From assembly GCA_038229415.1 (NCBI GenBank), contig JBBROM010000001.1, forward strand, positions 434,001-498,000: a stretch of 64,000 nt of DNA, written 5' to 3'. Position numbers and translations under genes: made by a program. This DNA comes from JANXUR01 sp038229415 (GTDB lineage Bacteria > Acidobacteriota > Terriglobia > Terriglobales > Acidobacteriaceae). The stretch's first letter is position 1; each line of letters begins with the position of its first letter. Shown here in pieces: positions 17,366 through 26,457 of this stretch. Under the pieces are notes generated by a model. That model was not told the DNA's origin. It saw nothing but the letters and a program-made list of their open reading frames with translations, and did not search any database.

Positions 17366-18283
17366 GTGACCCTGCCCGTATCCATCCCGTCTGCATCATC
17401 GGAGCTTCGCCGTGCCGCGGGGACGATTCCTGTGACGGTGATTCTTGCGGTCCGTAATGAGGCGGCCAACCTGCCCCGCTGCCTGGAATCGCTCCGCGAT
17501 TTTTCTGAAGTCTACGTGATTGATTCGCAAAGTACGGACGGCACGGTTGAGCTGGCGGAGTCTTACAGCTGCCATGTGGTGCAGTTCCACTACCACGGCG
17601 GCTGGCCCAAGAAGCGGCAGTGGGCCATGGATACGTTGCCGCTGGAAAACGACTGGGTGTTTCTGCTGGATGCGGATGAAGTGGTTACGCCAGAGCTGGC
17701 GGCAGAGATTGAACAAGCGGTGCAGCGCACGGATGTGAACGGGTACTACGTTGGCCTGAGCATGTGGTTCGTGGGACGGCCTTTGCGATACGGCGATAGC
17801 AGCTTTGAGAAGCTGAGCCTGTTCCGGCGCAGTCAAGGGCGGTATGAGTGCCGTTTAGCAGAACAGACTACAGCAATGGCAGACATGGAAGTTCACGAAC
17901 ACGTTGGTGTAAATGGCCGGACGGGACGCTTGACGCACAAGCTGACCCACCATAACTACAACGACCTTTCCCGCTACATCGCGAAGCATGACGAATACTC
18001 GAACTGGGAAGCGCGGGTGCTTTCCGGGCTGGCACAGGGTGCGGATGTTATGCCTGCGAAACTCCTGGGCACGCAAGCCCAGCGCCGCCGCTGGTTGAAA
18101 ACTCGACTCTTTCGCCTGCCGGGTTCGCCCGTACTACTCTTCCTCTACCGCTACATTTTCCGGATGGGATTTTTTGATGGCGTCCCGGGATTGATGTATT
18201 GCACGTTTCAGGGCGTCCAGATGTTCCACACTAAGGCCAAGATATACGAACTGAAGAACCAGCTACAGAACGGGTGCCGCTAG
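17366..18283 (+). CDS. Glycosyltransferase family 2 protein (WaaE/KdtX-like)
   Basis: A 305-residue GT-A fold enzyme. PVTVILAVRNEAANLPRCL (about residue 25) is the donor-binding start, VIDSQSTDGTVELAE follows, and VFLLDADEVVTPEL (about 95) carries the DxD-type metal site. HEHVGVNGRTGRL and HHNYNDLSRYIAKHDEYS near 180-215 are typical of the WaaE/LgtF-like group. The GTG start at 17366 is chosen from frame and length; GTG at 17364 is out of frame. It ends 1 bp before the AsnB-like gene. Probably adds a branch or backbone sugar to the EPS unit. Confidence 0.88.
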   Translation: MTLPVSIPSASSELRRAAGTIPVTVILAVRNEAANLPRCLESLRDFSEVYVIDSQSTDGTVELAESYSCHVVQFHYHGGWPKKRQWAMDTLPLENDWVFLLDADEVVTPELAAEIEQAVQRTDVNGYYVGLSMWFVGRPLRYGDSSFEKLSLFRRSQGRYECRLAEQTTAMADMEVHEHVGVNGRTGRLTHKLTHHNYNDLSRYIAKHDEYSNWEARVLSGLAQGADVMPAKLLGTQAQRRRWLKTRLFRLPGSPVLLFLYRYIFRMGFFDGVPGLMYCTFQGVQMFHTKAKIYELKNQLQNGCR

Positions 18284-18284
18284 C

Positions 18285-20315
18285 ATGTGCGGCATCTGCG
18301 GCCTGGCCAACTGGGGCGACAGCGAAACCCTGGCGCGCATGACGCAAGTACAGGCGCATCGCGGCCACGACGATTCTGGCATATGGGAGCGTGCCTTGCC
18401 GGATGGTGGCTATTGCGGCTTGGGTAGCCGCAGGCTTGCGATTCTTGATCTTTCCGCTGACGGCCACATGCCGATGAGCAACGCCGATGGTTCGGTATGG
18501 ATCGCTTTTAACGGTGAGATCTACAACTTCGCGGAGTTGCGCGAAGAGCTGGTAGCCCGTGGACATCGCTTTCGCTCGCATACCGACACGGAAGTTGTAG
18601 TGCACCTTTACGAGGAAGAGGGCATCGCCTTTTTGCAGAAGTTGCGCGGCATGTTCGCGCTGGCAATTTATGACCTGCGCGAGACTGACCCTCTGCTCGT
18701 GCTGGCGCGCGACCACTTCGGCATCAAGCCGCTTTATTACACGCAGCAAGGAGGCAAGCTGGCCTTCGCCTCCGAAGTAAAAGCGCTGCTGGAAGTGCCC
18801 GGCGTTACGCCGGAGATGGACCGCGAGGCGTTGCATCAGTTCCTGACGTTTTTGTGGGTGCCCGACCCCCGCACCATGTTCCGTGATGTGTGGAAGTTGC
18901 CTGCTGGACATTTTGCGACGTTTCGAGCAGGCGAGCTGAAGATTCAACAGTATTGGGATCTGCGCTTTCCACCGAGTTGCCATCAGCCGACATTCTCGGA
19001 TGCCGAGTTAGTTGCGGAAGTCCGCACCCGCTTTCGCCGCTCGGTGCGAGAGCAGATGATCAGTGACGTGCCTCTCGGTGCATTCCTGAGCGCAGGCCTC
19101 GACTCCAGCAGCATTGTGGCGATGATGGCCGAAGTCGCGGATCAGCCAGTACGCACGTACACGATTACCTTCCCGGCGAAGTATCGCGTGGGCGAAAGCA
19201 CGCTCGATGATCCGGATGTGGCCGGGCGGGTGGCGCAACACTTTGGCTGCAAGCATCACCGGATCGAAGTTGACCCCGATGTTGCGGGCTTATTGCCCCT
19301 GCTGACGTGGCACATGGACGAGCCGGTGGCTGATCCAGCGGCGATTACGGCGTATCTTGTGTGCCGCGAGGCCAAGAAAGATGCGACCGTGCTGCTGAGC
19401 GGCGTCGGTGGCGATGAGCTGTTCGCTGGCTATCGCAAGCATGTGGCGCAACGCTGGGCGCAGTTGTATCAGCAGATACCAGACTTCTTCCGCCGTGGGG
19501 TGATTGAACCTGCCCTAGCTGCCTTACCAGGGATGCGTGGCAGTGCGATCAAAGGCCCAGTGCGGCTCGCGAAGAAGATGGCACGCAGTGGATCGCTCCC
19601 CCCGCAGGAACAGTTCATCCAGAACGTAACCTATCTCGACGCCGCGCAGAAGAAGGAACTATATACGCCTGCATCGGTTGCCACGATGGACGCACTCGAT
19701 CCCGCAGCGATGCATCGCGAGCGCTTCGCCCGAGTGAAAGGCGCTGACTTTTTACACCAAATGTTGTATCTTGACTCCAAAATTTTCATGACCAGCCTTA
19801 ACCTGACGTATAACGACAAGATGAGCATGGCGTCGTCGGTGGAGGTGCGAGTGCCGTTCTTGGATCACGAGTTCGCACAATTTGTGGCCAGCGAAGTGCC
19901 GCCGAGGCTTAAGCTGAAAGGAATGCTGAATCCACAGACGAAGTACATTTTGCGTGAGGCGATGCGCGACGTGCTGCCCGCGGAAGTGCTGCGTCAGCCG
20001 AAGGCAGGATTTTTTGCGCCAGTGGATTATTGGCTGGCTCACGAGATGAAGCCGATGGTGGATGATCTGCTCTCCGAAGAACGCATCGCGAGTCGCGGCT
20101 TGTTTGAGCCGGCAGTGGTGCGGCGTTATGTGGAAGAGCATCGCTCTGGTCGGCAGGATTGGTCTATGCAGATTTGGCAATTTCTGACTCTGGAGTTGTG
20201 GATGCAAATGTTTTTGGATGGTGGTTGGCGCGTTTTCAATAATGCAGTAATCGCAGCCGCAGGCCGTCCCGCTCAGAGTTCCTCACTTGCCACGAATGCG
20301 GTGGTGCCCGCATGA
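18285..20315 (+). CDS. asnB: AsnB-like glutamine amidotransferase (asparagine synthetase family)
   Basis: A 676-residue protein starting MCGICG, so Cys2 is the N-terminal glutaminase nucleophile. RRLAILDLSADGHMPM and FNGEIYNFAELREEL complete the class II amidotransferase domain (1-210). The synthetase domain has the PP-loop FLSAGLDSSSIVAMM (about 262) and LSGVGGDELFAGYRKH (about 368), and VEVRVPFLDHEF later. Free asparagine synthesis is possible. Copies inside polysaccharide loci usually serve surface-glycan modification, for example amidation of uronic acids (inference, supported by the neighbouring C5-epimerase-like gene). The stop overlaps the next start by 4 nt (ATGA). Confidence 0.93.
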   Translation: MCGICGLANWGDSETLARMTQVQAHRGHDDSGIWERALPDGGYCGLGSRRLAILDLSADGHMPMSNADGSVWIAFNGEIYNFAELREELVARGHRFRSHTDTEVVVHLYEEEGIAFLQKLRGMFALAIYDLRETDPLLVLARDHFGIKPLYYTQQGGKLAFASEVKALLEVPGVTPEMDREALHQFLTFLWVPDPRTMFRDVWKLPAGHFATFRAGELKIQQYWDLRFPPSCHQPTFSDAELVAEVRTRFRRSVREQMISDVPLGAFLSAGLDSSSIVAMMAEVADQPVRTYTITFPAKYRVGESTLDDPDVAGRVAQHFGCKHHRIEVDPDVAGLLPLLTWHMDEPVADPAAITAYLVCREAKKDATVLLSGVGGDELFAGYRKHVAQRWAQLYQQIPDFFRRGVIEPALAALPGMRGSAIKGPVRLAKKMARSGSLPPQEQFIQNVTYLDAAQKKELYTPASVATMDALDPAAMHRERFARVKGADFLHQMLYLDSKIFMTSLNLTYNDKMSMASSVEVRVPFLDHEFAQFVASEVPPRLKLKGMLNPQTKYILREAMRDVLPAEVLRQPKAGFFAPVDYWLAHEMKPMVDDLLSEERIASRGLFEPAVVRRYVEEHRSGRQDWSMQIWQFLTLELWMQMFLDGGWRVFNNAVIAAAGRPAQSSSLATNAVVPA

Positions 20316-22528
20316 AACAACTCTTGCAAGACGCGCGCACGGGTGCCATCACAGTCGCCGAAGTGCCCGCGCCGCATATGTGGCCGAACTCGGTGCTGTT
20401 GCGTGTAGCCGCGAGCGTGGTTTCTGCGGGCACTGAGCGCGCGGTGACCGAGTTCGCGGAAAAGAGCTTGGCGGGCAAGGCGAAAGCGCGGCCCGACTTG
20501 GTGCGCCAGGTGATGGAAAAAATTCGCCGCGATGGTTTGCTGCCCACAATCAACTCGGTACGGGGTCGGCTCGATCAGCCGCTTTCGCTCGGCTATAGCT
20601 GCGCGGGAACGGTGATTGCGACCGGCGAACGTGTTACTGGTATTCAGCCGGGCGATCGCGTGGCGTGTGCGGGTGCGAACTACGCGGTACATGCGGAAAT
20701 TGTTTCCGTGCCGCGCCTGCTGGTAGCGAAGATTCCAGCCGATACAGCGGTACAGGTTTCGTGGGACGCGGCCGCGTTCACCACGCTGGGTGCAGTTGTG
20801 CTGCACGGTATTCGCACTGCTGAGGTAAAGCTCGGTGATGTAGTCGCGGTGATTGGCCTCGGCTTGCTCGGCCAACTGACGGTGCCGATTCTGAAGGCGA
20901 ATGGCTGCACCGTGATTGGCATAGATCCCCGCGCGGATCGCGCGGATTTAGCGCGCACCATGGGCGCGGACGCAGCCTGCTCATCGCCTGCGGACTTTGT
21001 GCAACTCTGCCGCGAACTCTCACGCGGCATCGGTGCGGATGCTGTGTTGATTACAGCGGAGACGTCGTCGAGTGATCCGGTGCAACTGGCGGCGGAAGTA
21101 GCACGTGATCGCGGCGCGGTAGTCTCGGTCGGAACCGTTGGCATGAACCTGCAACGCGATTCCTACTTCAAGAAAGAACTTAGCTTCCGCGTCTCACGCT
21201 CATACGGCCCCGGACGTTATGACGCTGACTTTGAAGAAAAGGGTAGAGACTATCCCGCAGGTTACGTGCGCTGGACCGAAACGCGCAACATGGACGCGTT
21301 TCTCGATCTGCTAGCTGCGGGCAAAGTAGATGTGGAGCGGCTGATTACACATCGCTTTCAGGTGAAAGACGCAAACCAGGCATATGACCTAATTACGGGC
21401 AAGTGGGACGTACCGTTTCTGGGAGTGTTACTGACTTACCCGAGTGGCGCGGATGACTCGACGGCCGCGAATCGGCTGGATCTGCCGACACGAGCCAAGC
21501 CATTACCGACCGCGGACGTCTCCGTTGGGTTCCTCGGGGCAGGCGGCTTTGCTCTAACAACGCTCCTGCCTGCGATGCAGAAAACAAGTGGTGTGAATTA
21601 TGTTGGCGTTTGTAACTCATCTGGTGCGAAAGCGAAACATGCTGGAGAGAAATTTGGCTTCCGTTTCTGCACCACTAATCAGGCAGAGTTGCTGGCCGAT
21701 CCCACAATCAACTCTGTCGTCATCGCTACGCGACACAGTTTGCACGCACGGCAGGTAATCTCAGCCCTCAAAGCTGGGAAAAATGTTTTCTGTGAGAAAC
21801 CACTCTGCCTTTCGGAAGAAGAGCTGCACGACATTATCTATAACGTGTTAGTGAATCCTTCGCCGCTACGGCTGATGGTGGGCTATAACCGCCGCTATGC
21901 ACCGATGAGCGTAAAGCTGCGTAAGTTCATGCGCAATAACGTGCATCGCTCGCCAATGTACGCACACTATCGTGTGAACTCGGGATATCTGCCGCCGAAT
22001 CACTGGACGCAGGACCCTTCCGAAGGCGGTCGCATGCTTGGCGAAGTCTGCCACTTTCTTGACTACCTGACATTTCTGTGCGGCGCTCCAGTGGAAGTGG
22101 AGGCGCGCACCCTCGGCGACAACGGCAGCTTCTGTGACGACAATGTAGTGATTAATGTCGGCTTTGCGAACGGCTCGCGCGGTGTAGTGTCTTACATGGC
22201 AAATGGCGACCGGGCCTATTCCAAAGAACGGCTTGAAGTATTCGGAGCCGGTAAGACGGGCGTAATTGATGACTTCCGCACCTTGGAACTGTCTGAAGGC
22301 GGCAAGCTTCGCCGCGAGCATGCGCGACTCGGGCAGGATAAGGGCCATCGCGGCGAGTGGGAGGCGTTTGTACGTTCGTTCAAGGAAGGTAAGCTGGAGC
22401 CATTGTCGCTGGATGCGATCATCGGCTCGACGCTATTAACCTTGAAGGCACTGACCGCGCTGCGTACTGGCGAGCGAGTAAAGATCGACGTGCAGGGATT
22501 CAAGGATCGGATTCGCGAAGGCAAGTAA
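20312..22528 (+). CDS. Bi-domain oxidoreductase: zinc-type alcohol dehydrogenase fused to Gfo/Idh/MocA dehydrogenase
   Basis: A 738-residue fusion. Residues about 1-370 form a medium-chain dehydrogenase with a GroES-like part (SLGYSCAGTVIATGERV) and a Rossmann motif VIGLGLLGQLTVPIL. Residues about 390-735 form a Gfo/Idh/MocA unit with VGFLGAGGFALTTLLPAM, SVVIATRHSLHARQV, the conserved CEKPLCL Lys-Pro pair, and GGRMLGEVCHFLDYL. Such fusions are found in EPS loci next to AsnB-like and uronate-modifying genes. A coupled oxidation-reduction on a sugar nucleotide is plausible but not demonstrable here. The ATG sits in the 4-nt overlap with the previous stop. Confidence 0.9.
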   Translation: MKQLLQDARTGAITVAEVPAPHMWPNSVLLRVAASVVSAGTERAVTEFAEKSLAGKAKARPDLVRQVMEKIRRDGLLPTINSVRGRLDQPLSLGYSCAGTVIATGERVTGIQPGDRVACAGANYAVHAEIVSVPRLLVAKIPADTAVQVSWDAAAFTTLGAVVLHGIRTAEVKLGDVVAVIGLGLLGQLTVPILKANGCTVIGIDPRADRADLARTMGADAACSSPADFVQLCRELSRGIGADAVLITAETSSSDPVQLAAEVARDRGAVVSVGTVGMNLQRDSYFKKELSFRVSRSYGPGRYDADFEEKGRDYPAGYVRWTETRNMDAFLDLLAAGKVDVERLITHRFQVKDANQAYDLITGKWDVPFLGVLLTYPSGADDSTAANRLDLPTRAKPLPTADVSVGFLGAGGFALTTLLPAMQKTSGVNYVGVCNSSGAKAKHAGEKFGFRFCTTNQAELLADPTINSVVIATRHSLHARQVISALKAGKNVFCEKPLCLSEEELHDIIYNVLVNPSPLRLMVGYNRRYAPMSVKLRKFMRNNVHRSPMYAHYRVNSGYLPPNHWTQDPSEGGRMLGEVCHFLDYLTFLCGAPVEVEARTLGDNGSFCDDNVVINVGFANGSRGVVSYMANGDRAYSKERLEVFGAGKTGVIDDFRTLELSEGGKLRREHARLGQDKGHRGEWEAFVRSFKEGKLEPLSLDAIIGSTLLTLKALTALRTGERVKIDVQGFKDRIREGK

Positions 22529-22576
22529 ATACTAAGTAGACCACGGGCGCAAGACCCGGAAGGAAGTTACGATTTT

Positions 22577-24322
22577 ATGCTGATTTTGGGTTTGAATATG
22601 TTCCACGCGGATGCCTCGGCGGCGATTCTGGTGGATGGAGACGTAAAGTTTGCAGTGGCGGAAGAGCGGCTGAATCGCAAGAAGCACTTCGGCGGATTCC
22701 CGACGCTCGCAATTCAGGCATGTCTTGATGCTGTGGGCGCCAAGCTCAGTGATATTGACCACATTTCCGTGGGCTCCGATACTGAAGCGAACTTGATGAA
22801 GAAGGTGCAGTACGCGCTGGCCAATCCGGAAAAGATTATGAATTTTCTCCGGATGCGGCGGCGCAAGAACGAAATGCGCGACCTGCGCCAGCTGATTCAA
22901 CACCACATGCAGGTGGACTCATCGCAACTCCGCTTTGTCGAGCATCATGTTGAGCACCATCTGGCACATATCGCCAGTGCTTATTATTGTTCGGGATGGG
23001 ACAAGGCAGCAGGCTTCAGCTACGACGGCTCCGGCGACTTCGTTTCGACAATGATGGCGAAGTGTGAAGGCAACCAGATTGAGGTTCTCGACCGTATCTA
23101 TGTGCCGCATTCCTTGGGCAGCTTCTATACCATGCTTTGCGATTTTATCGGTTACCGGAAGTATGGCGATGAAGGCAAGGTGATGGGCCTAGCGCCGTAT
23201 GGAAAAGATACTTACATCGAGCAGGTGCGAGATATTATTAAGTGGGACGAATCCGGCAAAGGCGGGTTCAAGCTTAACCTTCATTACTTTCAGCCGCTTG
23301 GCGCAAATCAAGGGTTGCAGATATTGGAAGATGGCACAGCGCAGCAATCGCAACACTTTTCGGACAAGATGGAACAGTTGTGGGGTGCGGCCCGCACGCC
23401 GAACAGTGAGATCACGCAACGCGACATGGATATCGCGTTCGCTATGCAGCATCGCTTTGAAGAAGTGTTCTTCCACTTACTAAACGACATACATAGGCGC
23501 GTCCCCACAGAAGATATTGTAATGGCGGGCGGCTGTGCGCTGAACTCCGTGGGTAACGGCAAGCTATTTGATGCGACGCCGTTTCGTCGCACCTGGATTC
23601 AGCCCGCTGCTGGCGATGAGGGCCTGGCGATTGGTGCGGCGATGTATACGAATCATGCAGAGCTTGGCAATACGCGCGGCTATGTGATGAAAGATTCATA
23701 CCTCGGGCCGAAGTATTCCGATGCGGAGGTCCGTGCTGCGCTCGACGCCAAGGGCCTGAAGTATCAGCGGCTGGAACGTGAAGTTCTGCTGGAAGAAACC
23801 TCGGGGCACATCGCCGATGGCAAAGTCGTCGGCTGGTTCCAGGGGCGCATGGAATGGGGGCCGCGCGCACTGGGCAATCGCTCGATTGTGGCGCATCCGG
23901 GGCGCACCGACATGAAGGATATTCTCAACGCCCGCATCAAGCATCGCGAGTGGTTTCGTCCGTTTGCGCCGTCGATCTTGCAGGAGTGCCAGCACGACTA
24001 CTTTGAACATGATCATCCCTCGCCGTTCATGTTACACGTGTATAAGATTCGTCCGGAAAAGCGCGCAGAGTTGTGTGCAACGAATCACGTAGATGACACT
24101 GGGCGGTTGCAGACAGTAACTCGCGAAGAGAATCCAATGTATTACGACTTGATTCAGGCCTTCCGTAAACGCACGGGAATTCCAGTCGTCCTGAACACCA
24201 GCTTCAATGAGAATGAGCCGATTGTGTGCAAGCCGGAGGAAGCGGTGGATTGCTTCGCGCGCACCAAGATGGACGTAATTGCGATTGGGCCCTATGTTGC
24301 CACCAAGGATGCGCAAGGGTGA
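22577..24322 (+). CDS. Carbamoyltransferase, NodU/CmcH family
   Basis: A 581-residue enzyme starting MLILGLNMFHADASAAIL. The N-terminal Kae1-like domain holds the metal-binding pattern HHVEHHLAHIASAYY (about residue 115), the SYDGSGDF nucleotide loop and AGGCALNSVGNGKL. The C-terminal carbamoylation domain shows WFQGRMEWGPRALGNRSIV and VVLNTSFNENEPIV. It is predicted to transfer a carbamoyl group from carbamoyl phosphate, via carbamoyl-adenylate, to a sugar hydroxyl of the EPS unit, as in Nod factor decoration. An AAGGAAGT site lies before the ATG. The stop overlaps the next gene's GTG by 4 nt. Confidence 0.93.
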   Translation: MLILGLNMFHADASAAILVDGDVKFAVAEERLNRKKHFGGFPTLAIQACLDAVGAKLSDIDHISVGSDTEANLMKKVQYALANPEKIMNFLRMRRRKNEMRDLRQLIQHHMQVDSSQLRFVEHHVEHHLAHIASAYYCSGWDKAAGFSYDGSGDFVSTMMAKCEGNQIEVLDRIYVPHSLGSFYTMLCDFIGYRKYGDEGKVMGLAPYGKDTYIEQVRDIIKWDESGKGGFKLNLHYFQPLGANQGLQILEDGTAQQSQHFSDKMEQLWGAARTPNSEITQRDMDIAFAMQHRFEEVFFHLLNDIHRRVPTEDIVMAGGCALNSVGNGKLFDATPFRRTWIQPAAGDEGLAIGAAMYTNHAELGNTRGYVMKDSYLGPKYSDAEVRAALDAKGLKYQRLEREVLLEETSGHIADGKVVGWFQGRMEWGPRALGNRSIVAHPGRTDMKDILNARIKHREWFRPFAPSILQECQHDYFEHDHPSPFMLHVYKIRPEKRAELCATNHVDDTGRLQTVTREENPMYYDLIQAFRKRTGIPVVLNTSFNENEPIVCKPEEAVDCFARTKMDVIAIGPYVATKDAQG

Positions 24323-25458
24323 CGAGCCCGGCTGGCGACGAGGCCGGTGTTTGGCAGGTAGAGTCAAGCCCGCAGGGTATGCGGGTGCTGGCGTGCCAGC
24401 CGCATCCGGAAGATAGCCGCCAAGTATGTTTCTACTTGAGCCAAGGTTACAAGCTGTGGCGCGTAGAGCCTAGGGCTGGCGACCTGCGGCAGGCTAGTTT
24501 AGTCGCAAGCTTTCATCCCGTTTGGTGGCGCAGTCTTACGTCAGACCATCGGCTTAGTGCGCGGCTGGTGCGAGATGGATTTCACGCGCTCGCGATACTG
24601 GACACTGGTGCAATGGTCGCAGCGGTGCCGGGCGCGATCGTTACCCGCGCAGCGAGAGACAATGAGTTCCGCATCACACATCGCATTACGCGGGGTACTC
24701 GTCCGCTGCACATTACCGCGACTCCGAGCGGGCGGCTTTACTGGGGCGAGTATTTCAGTAACTCCGAACGCCATGAAGTGCATATTTACGGTTCTTTGGA
24801 CGCGGGCCAACATTGGGACGTGGCCTATACGTTTCCGGCGCGCAGCGTCCGGCATGTTCATAACATGATCTGGGATAAGTTCGCGCAGCGGCTGTGGATA
24901 TTGACAGGCGACGAGGGAGCGGAGTGCCGGGTACTCAGTGCCAGTGAAGATTTGAGTGATATCGTGCCCGTACTTGAAGGCAATCAGCAGGCGCGCGCGG
25001 TGGCTGCCGTACCAATGCGCGACGGGCTCTATTTTGCTACTGATACTCCCTTGGAACAGAACTATATTTACCATCTAAGTCGCGCGGGTAATCTTCAGCG
25101 ACTTACGCCGATTCCATCATCGTCGTTAAGTGGATGTCGCGTGGGGGATTGGGTGTTGTTCTCCACGATGGCGGAGCCGAGTTCGGTAAATACGCAGGCA
25201 GCGGTTAGCCTGTACGGCGCAAACTGCGCTGACGCGTCGTCAACACCGCAATTCACCGAGCTTGGCCAATGGGCAAAAGACGCGTGGCCGATGAAATACT
25301 TTCAGTTTGGCAACGTGTTTCTTCCGGATGGTGAGAACGATTCCGACTGGCTGGCCTTCACTACTACAGCCGTCAAGACGCATGATGCGACCACGCACTT
25401 CTGGCGGCGCACCTCACGCCCTGAAGCACTACCGATGCATCAGGCGGTTACGCGATGA
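24319..25458 (+). CDS. Predicted beta-propeller protein with an Asp-box (BNR) motif
   Basis: The frame is open from 24226, but GTG at 24319 overlaps the carbamoyltransferase stop (GTGA) and gives 379 residues. Alternating short strands run throughout. YGSLDAGQHWDVAYTFP (about residue 155) matches the S-x-D-x-G-x-x-W Asp-box of sialidase-type propellers, preceded by TPSGRLYWGEYFSN. No signal peptide is visible. The gene is locked by 4-nt overlaps between the carbamoyltransferase and the C5-epimerase-like gene, so it is probably a partner or carbohydrate-handling subunit of that block. Sialidase activity is not implied: only one clear Asp-box is visible and no Arg triad can be assigned. Confidence 0.7.
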   Translation: MTSPAGDEAGVWQVESSPQGMRVLACQPHPEDSRQVCFYLSQGYKLWRVEPRAGDLRQASLVASFHPVWWRSLTSDHRLSARLVRDGFHALAILDTGAMVAAVPGAIVTRAARDNEFRITHRITRGTRPLHITATPSGRLYWGEYFSNSERHEVHIYGSLDAGQHWDVAYTFPARSVRHVHNMIWDKFAQRLWILTGDEGAECRVLSASEDLSDIVPVLEGNQQARAVAAVPMRDGLYFATDTPLEQNYIYHLSRAGNLQRLTPIPSSSLSGCRVGDWVLFSTMAEPSSVNTQAAVSLYGANCADASSTPQFTELGQWAKDAWPMKYFQFGNVFLPDGENDSDWLAFTTTAVKTHDATTHFWRRTSRPEALPMHQAVTR

Positions 25459-26435
25459 GCTTCGCCAAGCGGATTCGCTATTGGCAGCGGATATTTTCCG
25501 CCTACTTTTCGTCGAACCCGAGTCAGCTTAGCTTCTGGCACGGTGAGCCGAGATTGAATACAGAGTTCAATCCCGAGACGCTCGGCCCCTACTACATGGA
25601 TTTTGATCAGAAGGCCGATTACGCTGGGCCGATGGACGATGCGGGCATTCCGCTACTCGACTACCGGGGGCACTTAGGACGGCAATACAACCCCATCGCC
25701 ATTGCTCAATACGGATTGGGCAATTACAACTTATTGGTGCGTACCGGCGACTTGAGCCGTGAGCGCAAGGTGGTGCTCGTTGCGGACTGGCTGGTGGATC
25801 ATCTGGAAGAAAACGCAGCGGGACTCCACATGTGGATGCATCACTTTGACTGGGAGTATCGCGACACACTGCGCTCGCCTTGGTATTCGGGGCTCGCGCA
25901 GGGGCAGGGAATTTCGCTGCTGGTGCGCGCGCATCAACGCACCGGCGATGCCCGCTATCTGGGGGCGGCGCGACGAGCGTGGCAGGCGTTTCTCGTCCAT
26001 GTGGAAGATGGCGGAGTGGTATTTGTGGACACCAATCAGCACCTGTGGTTTGAGGAGTATATTGTCTCGCCGCCCACGCATATTCTCAATGGATTCATCT
26101 GGGCCGTGTGGGGAATCCACGACTATGCTCTGGCAACCGGCGACGGCAACGCCCACGACATCTTCGATCACGGGGTGAGCACGTTGCGCGCTGCTGTCGA
26201 GCGCTTTGATACGGGCTGGTGGTCACTCTACGAACAGTCGGGCACCCGGCTGCCCATGTTGGCCAGCCCGTTTTATCATCGTTTGCACATCGTGCAGTTG
26301 CGCATATTGCAGCGGCTGACGGGCGAAGCGTTTTTCGGCTCCGTCGCTGATCGCTGGGAAGGTTACACCCGCAGTCCGCTGAAGCGAAGCGTTGCTCTGG
26401 TGGGCAAAGCGATCTTCAAACTGTGTTACTACTAA
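25455..26435 (+). CDS. D-glucuronyl C5-epimerase-like protein
   Basis: A 326-residue protein with the helical (alpha/alpha) C-terminal domain typical of heparan/heparosan glucuronyl C5-epimerases. Seen are NPIAIAQYGLGNYN (about 76), WMHHFDWEYRDTL (about 122), PWYSGLAQGQGISLLVRA, EEYIVSPPTHILNGFIWAVW (about 200) and WWSLYEQSG plus FYHRLHIVQL (about 255-280), which resemble the Tyr- and His-rich catalytic face of the animal enzyme. It would convert D-glucuronate to L-iduronate within a polymer or lipid-linked oligosaccharide. No signal peptide or anchor is seen, suggesting cytoplasmic action. The gene overlaps the propeller gene by 4 nt. Activity and substrate are inference from family membership. 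Confidence 0.82.
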   Translation: MSFAKRIRYWQRIFSAYFSSNPSQLSFWHGEPRLNTEFNPETLGPYYMDFDQKADYAGPMDDAGIPLLDYRGHLGRQYNPIAIAQYGLGNYNLLVRTGDLSRERKVVLVADWLVDHLEENAAGLHMWMHHFDWEYRDTLRSPWYSGLAQGQGISLLVRAHQRTGDARYLGAARRAWQAFLVHVEDGGVVFVDTNQHLWFEEYIVSPPTHILNGFIWAVWGIHDYALATGDGNAHDIFDHGVSTLRAAVERFDTGWWSLYEQSGTRLPMLASPFYHRLHIVQLRILQRLTGEAFFGSVADRWEGYTRSPLKRSVALVGKAIFKLCYY

Positions 26436-26457
26436 GCATTCGGCGAATAGACTTCCA

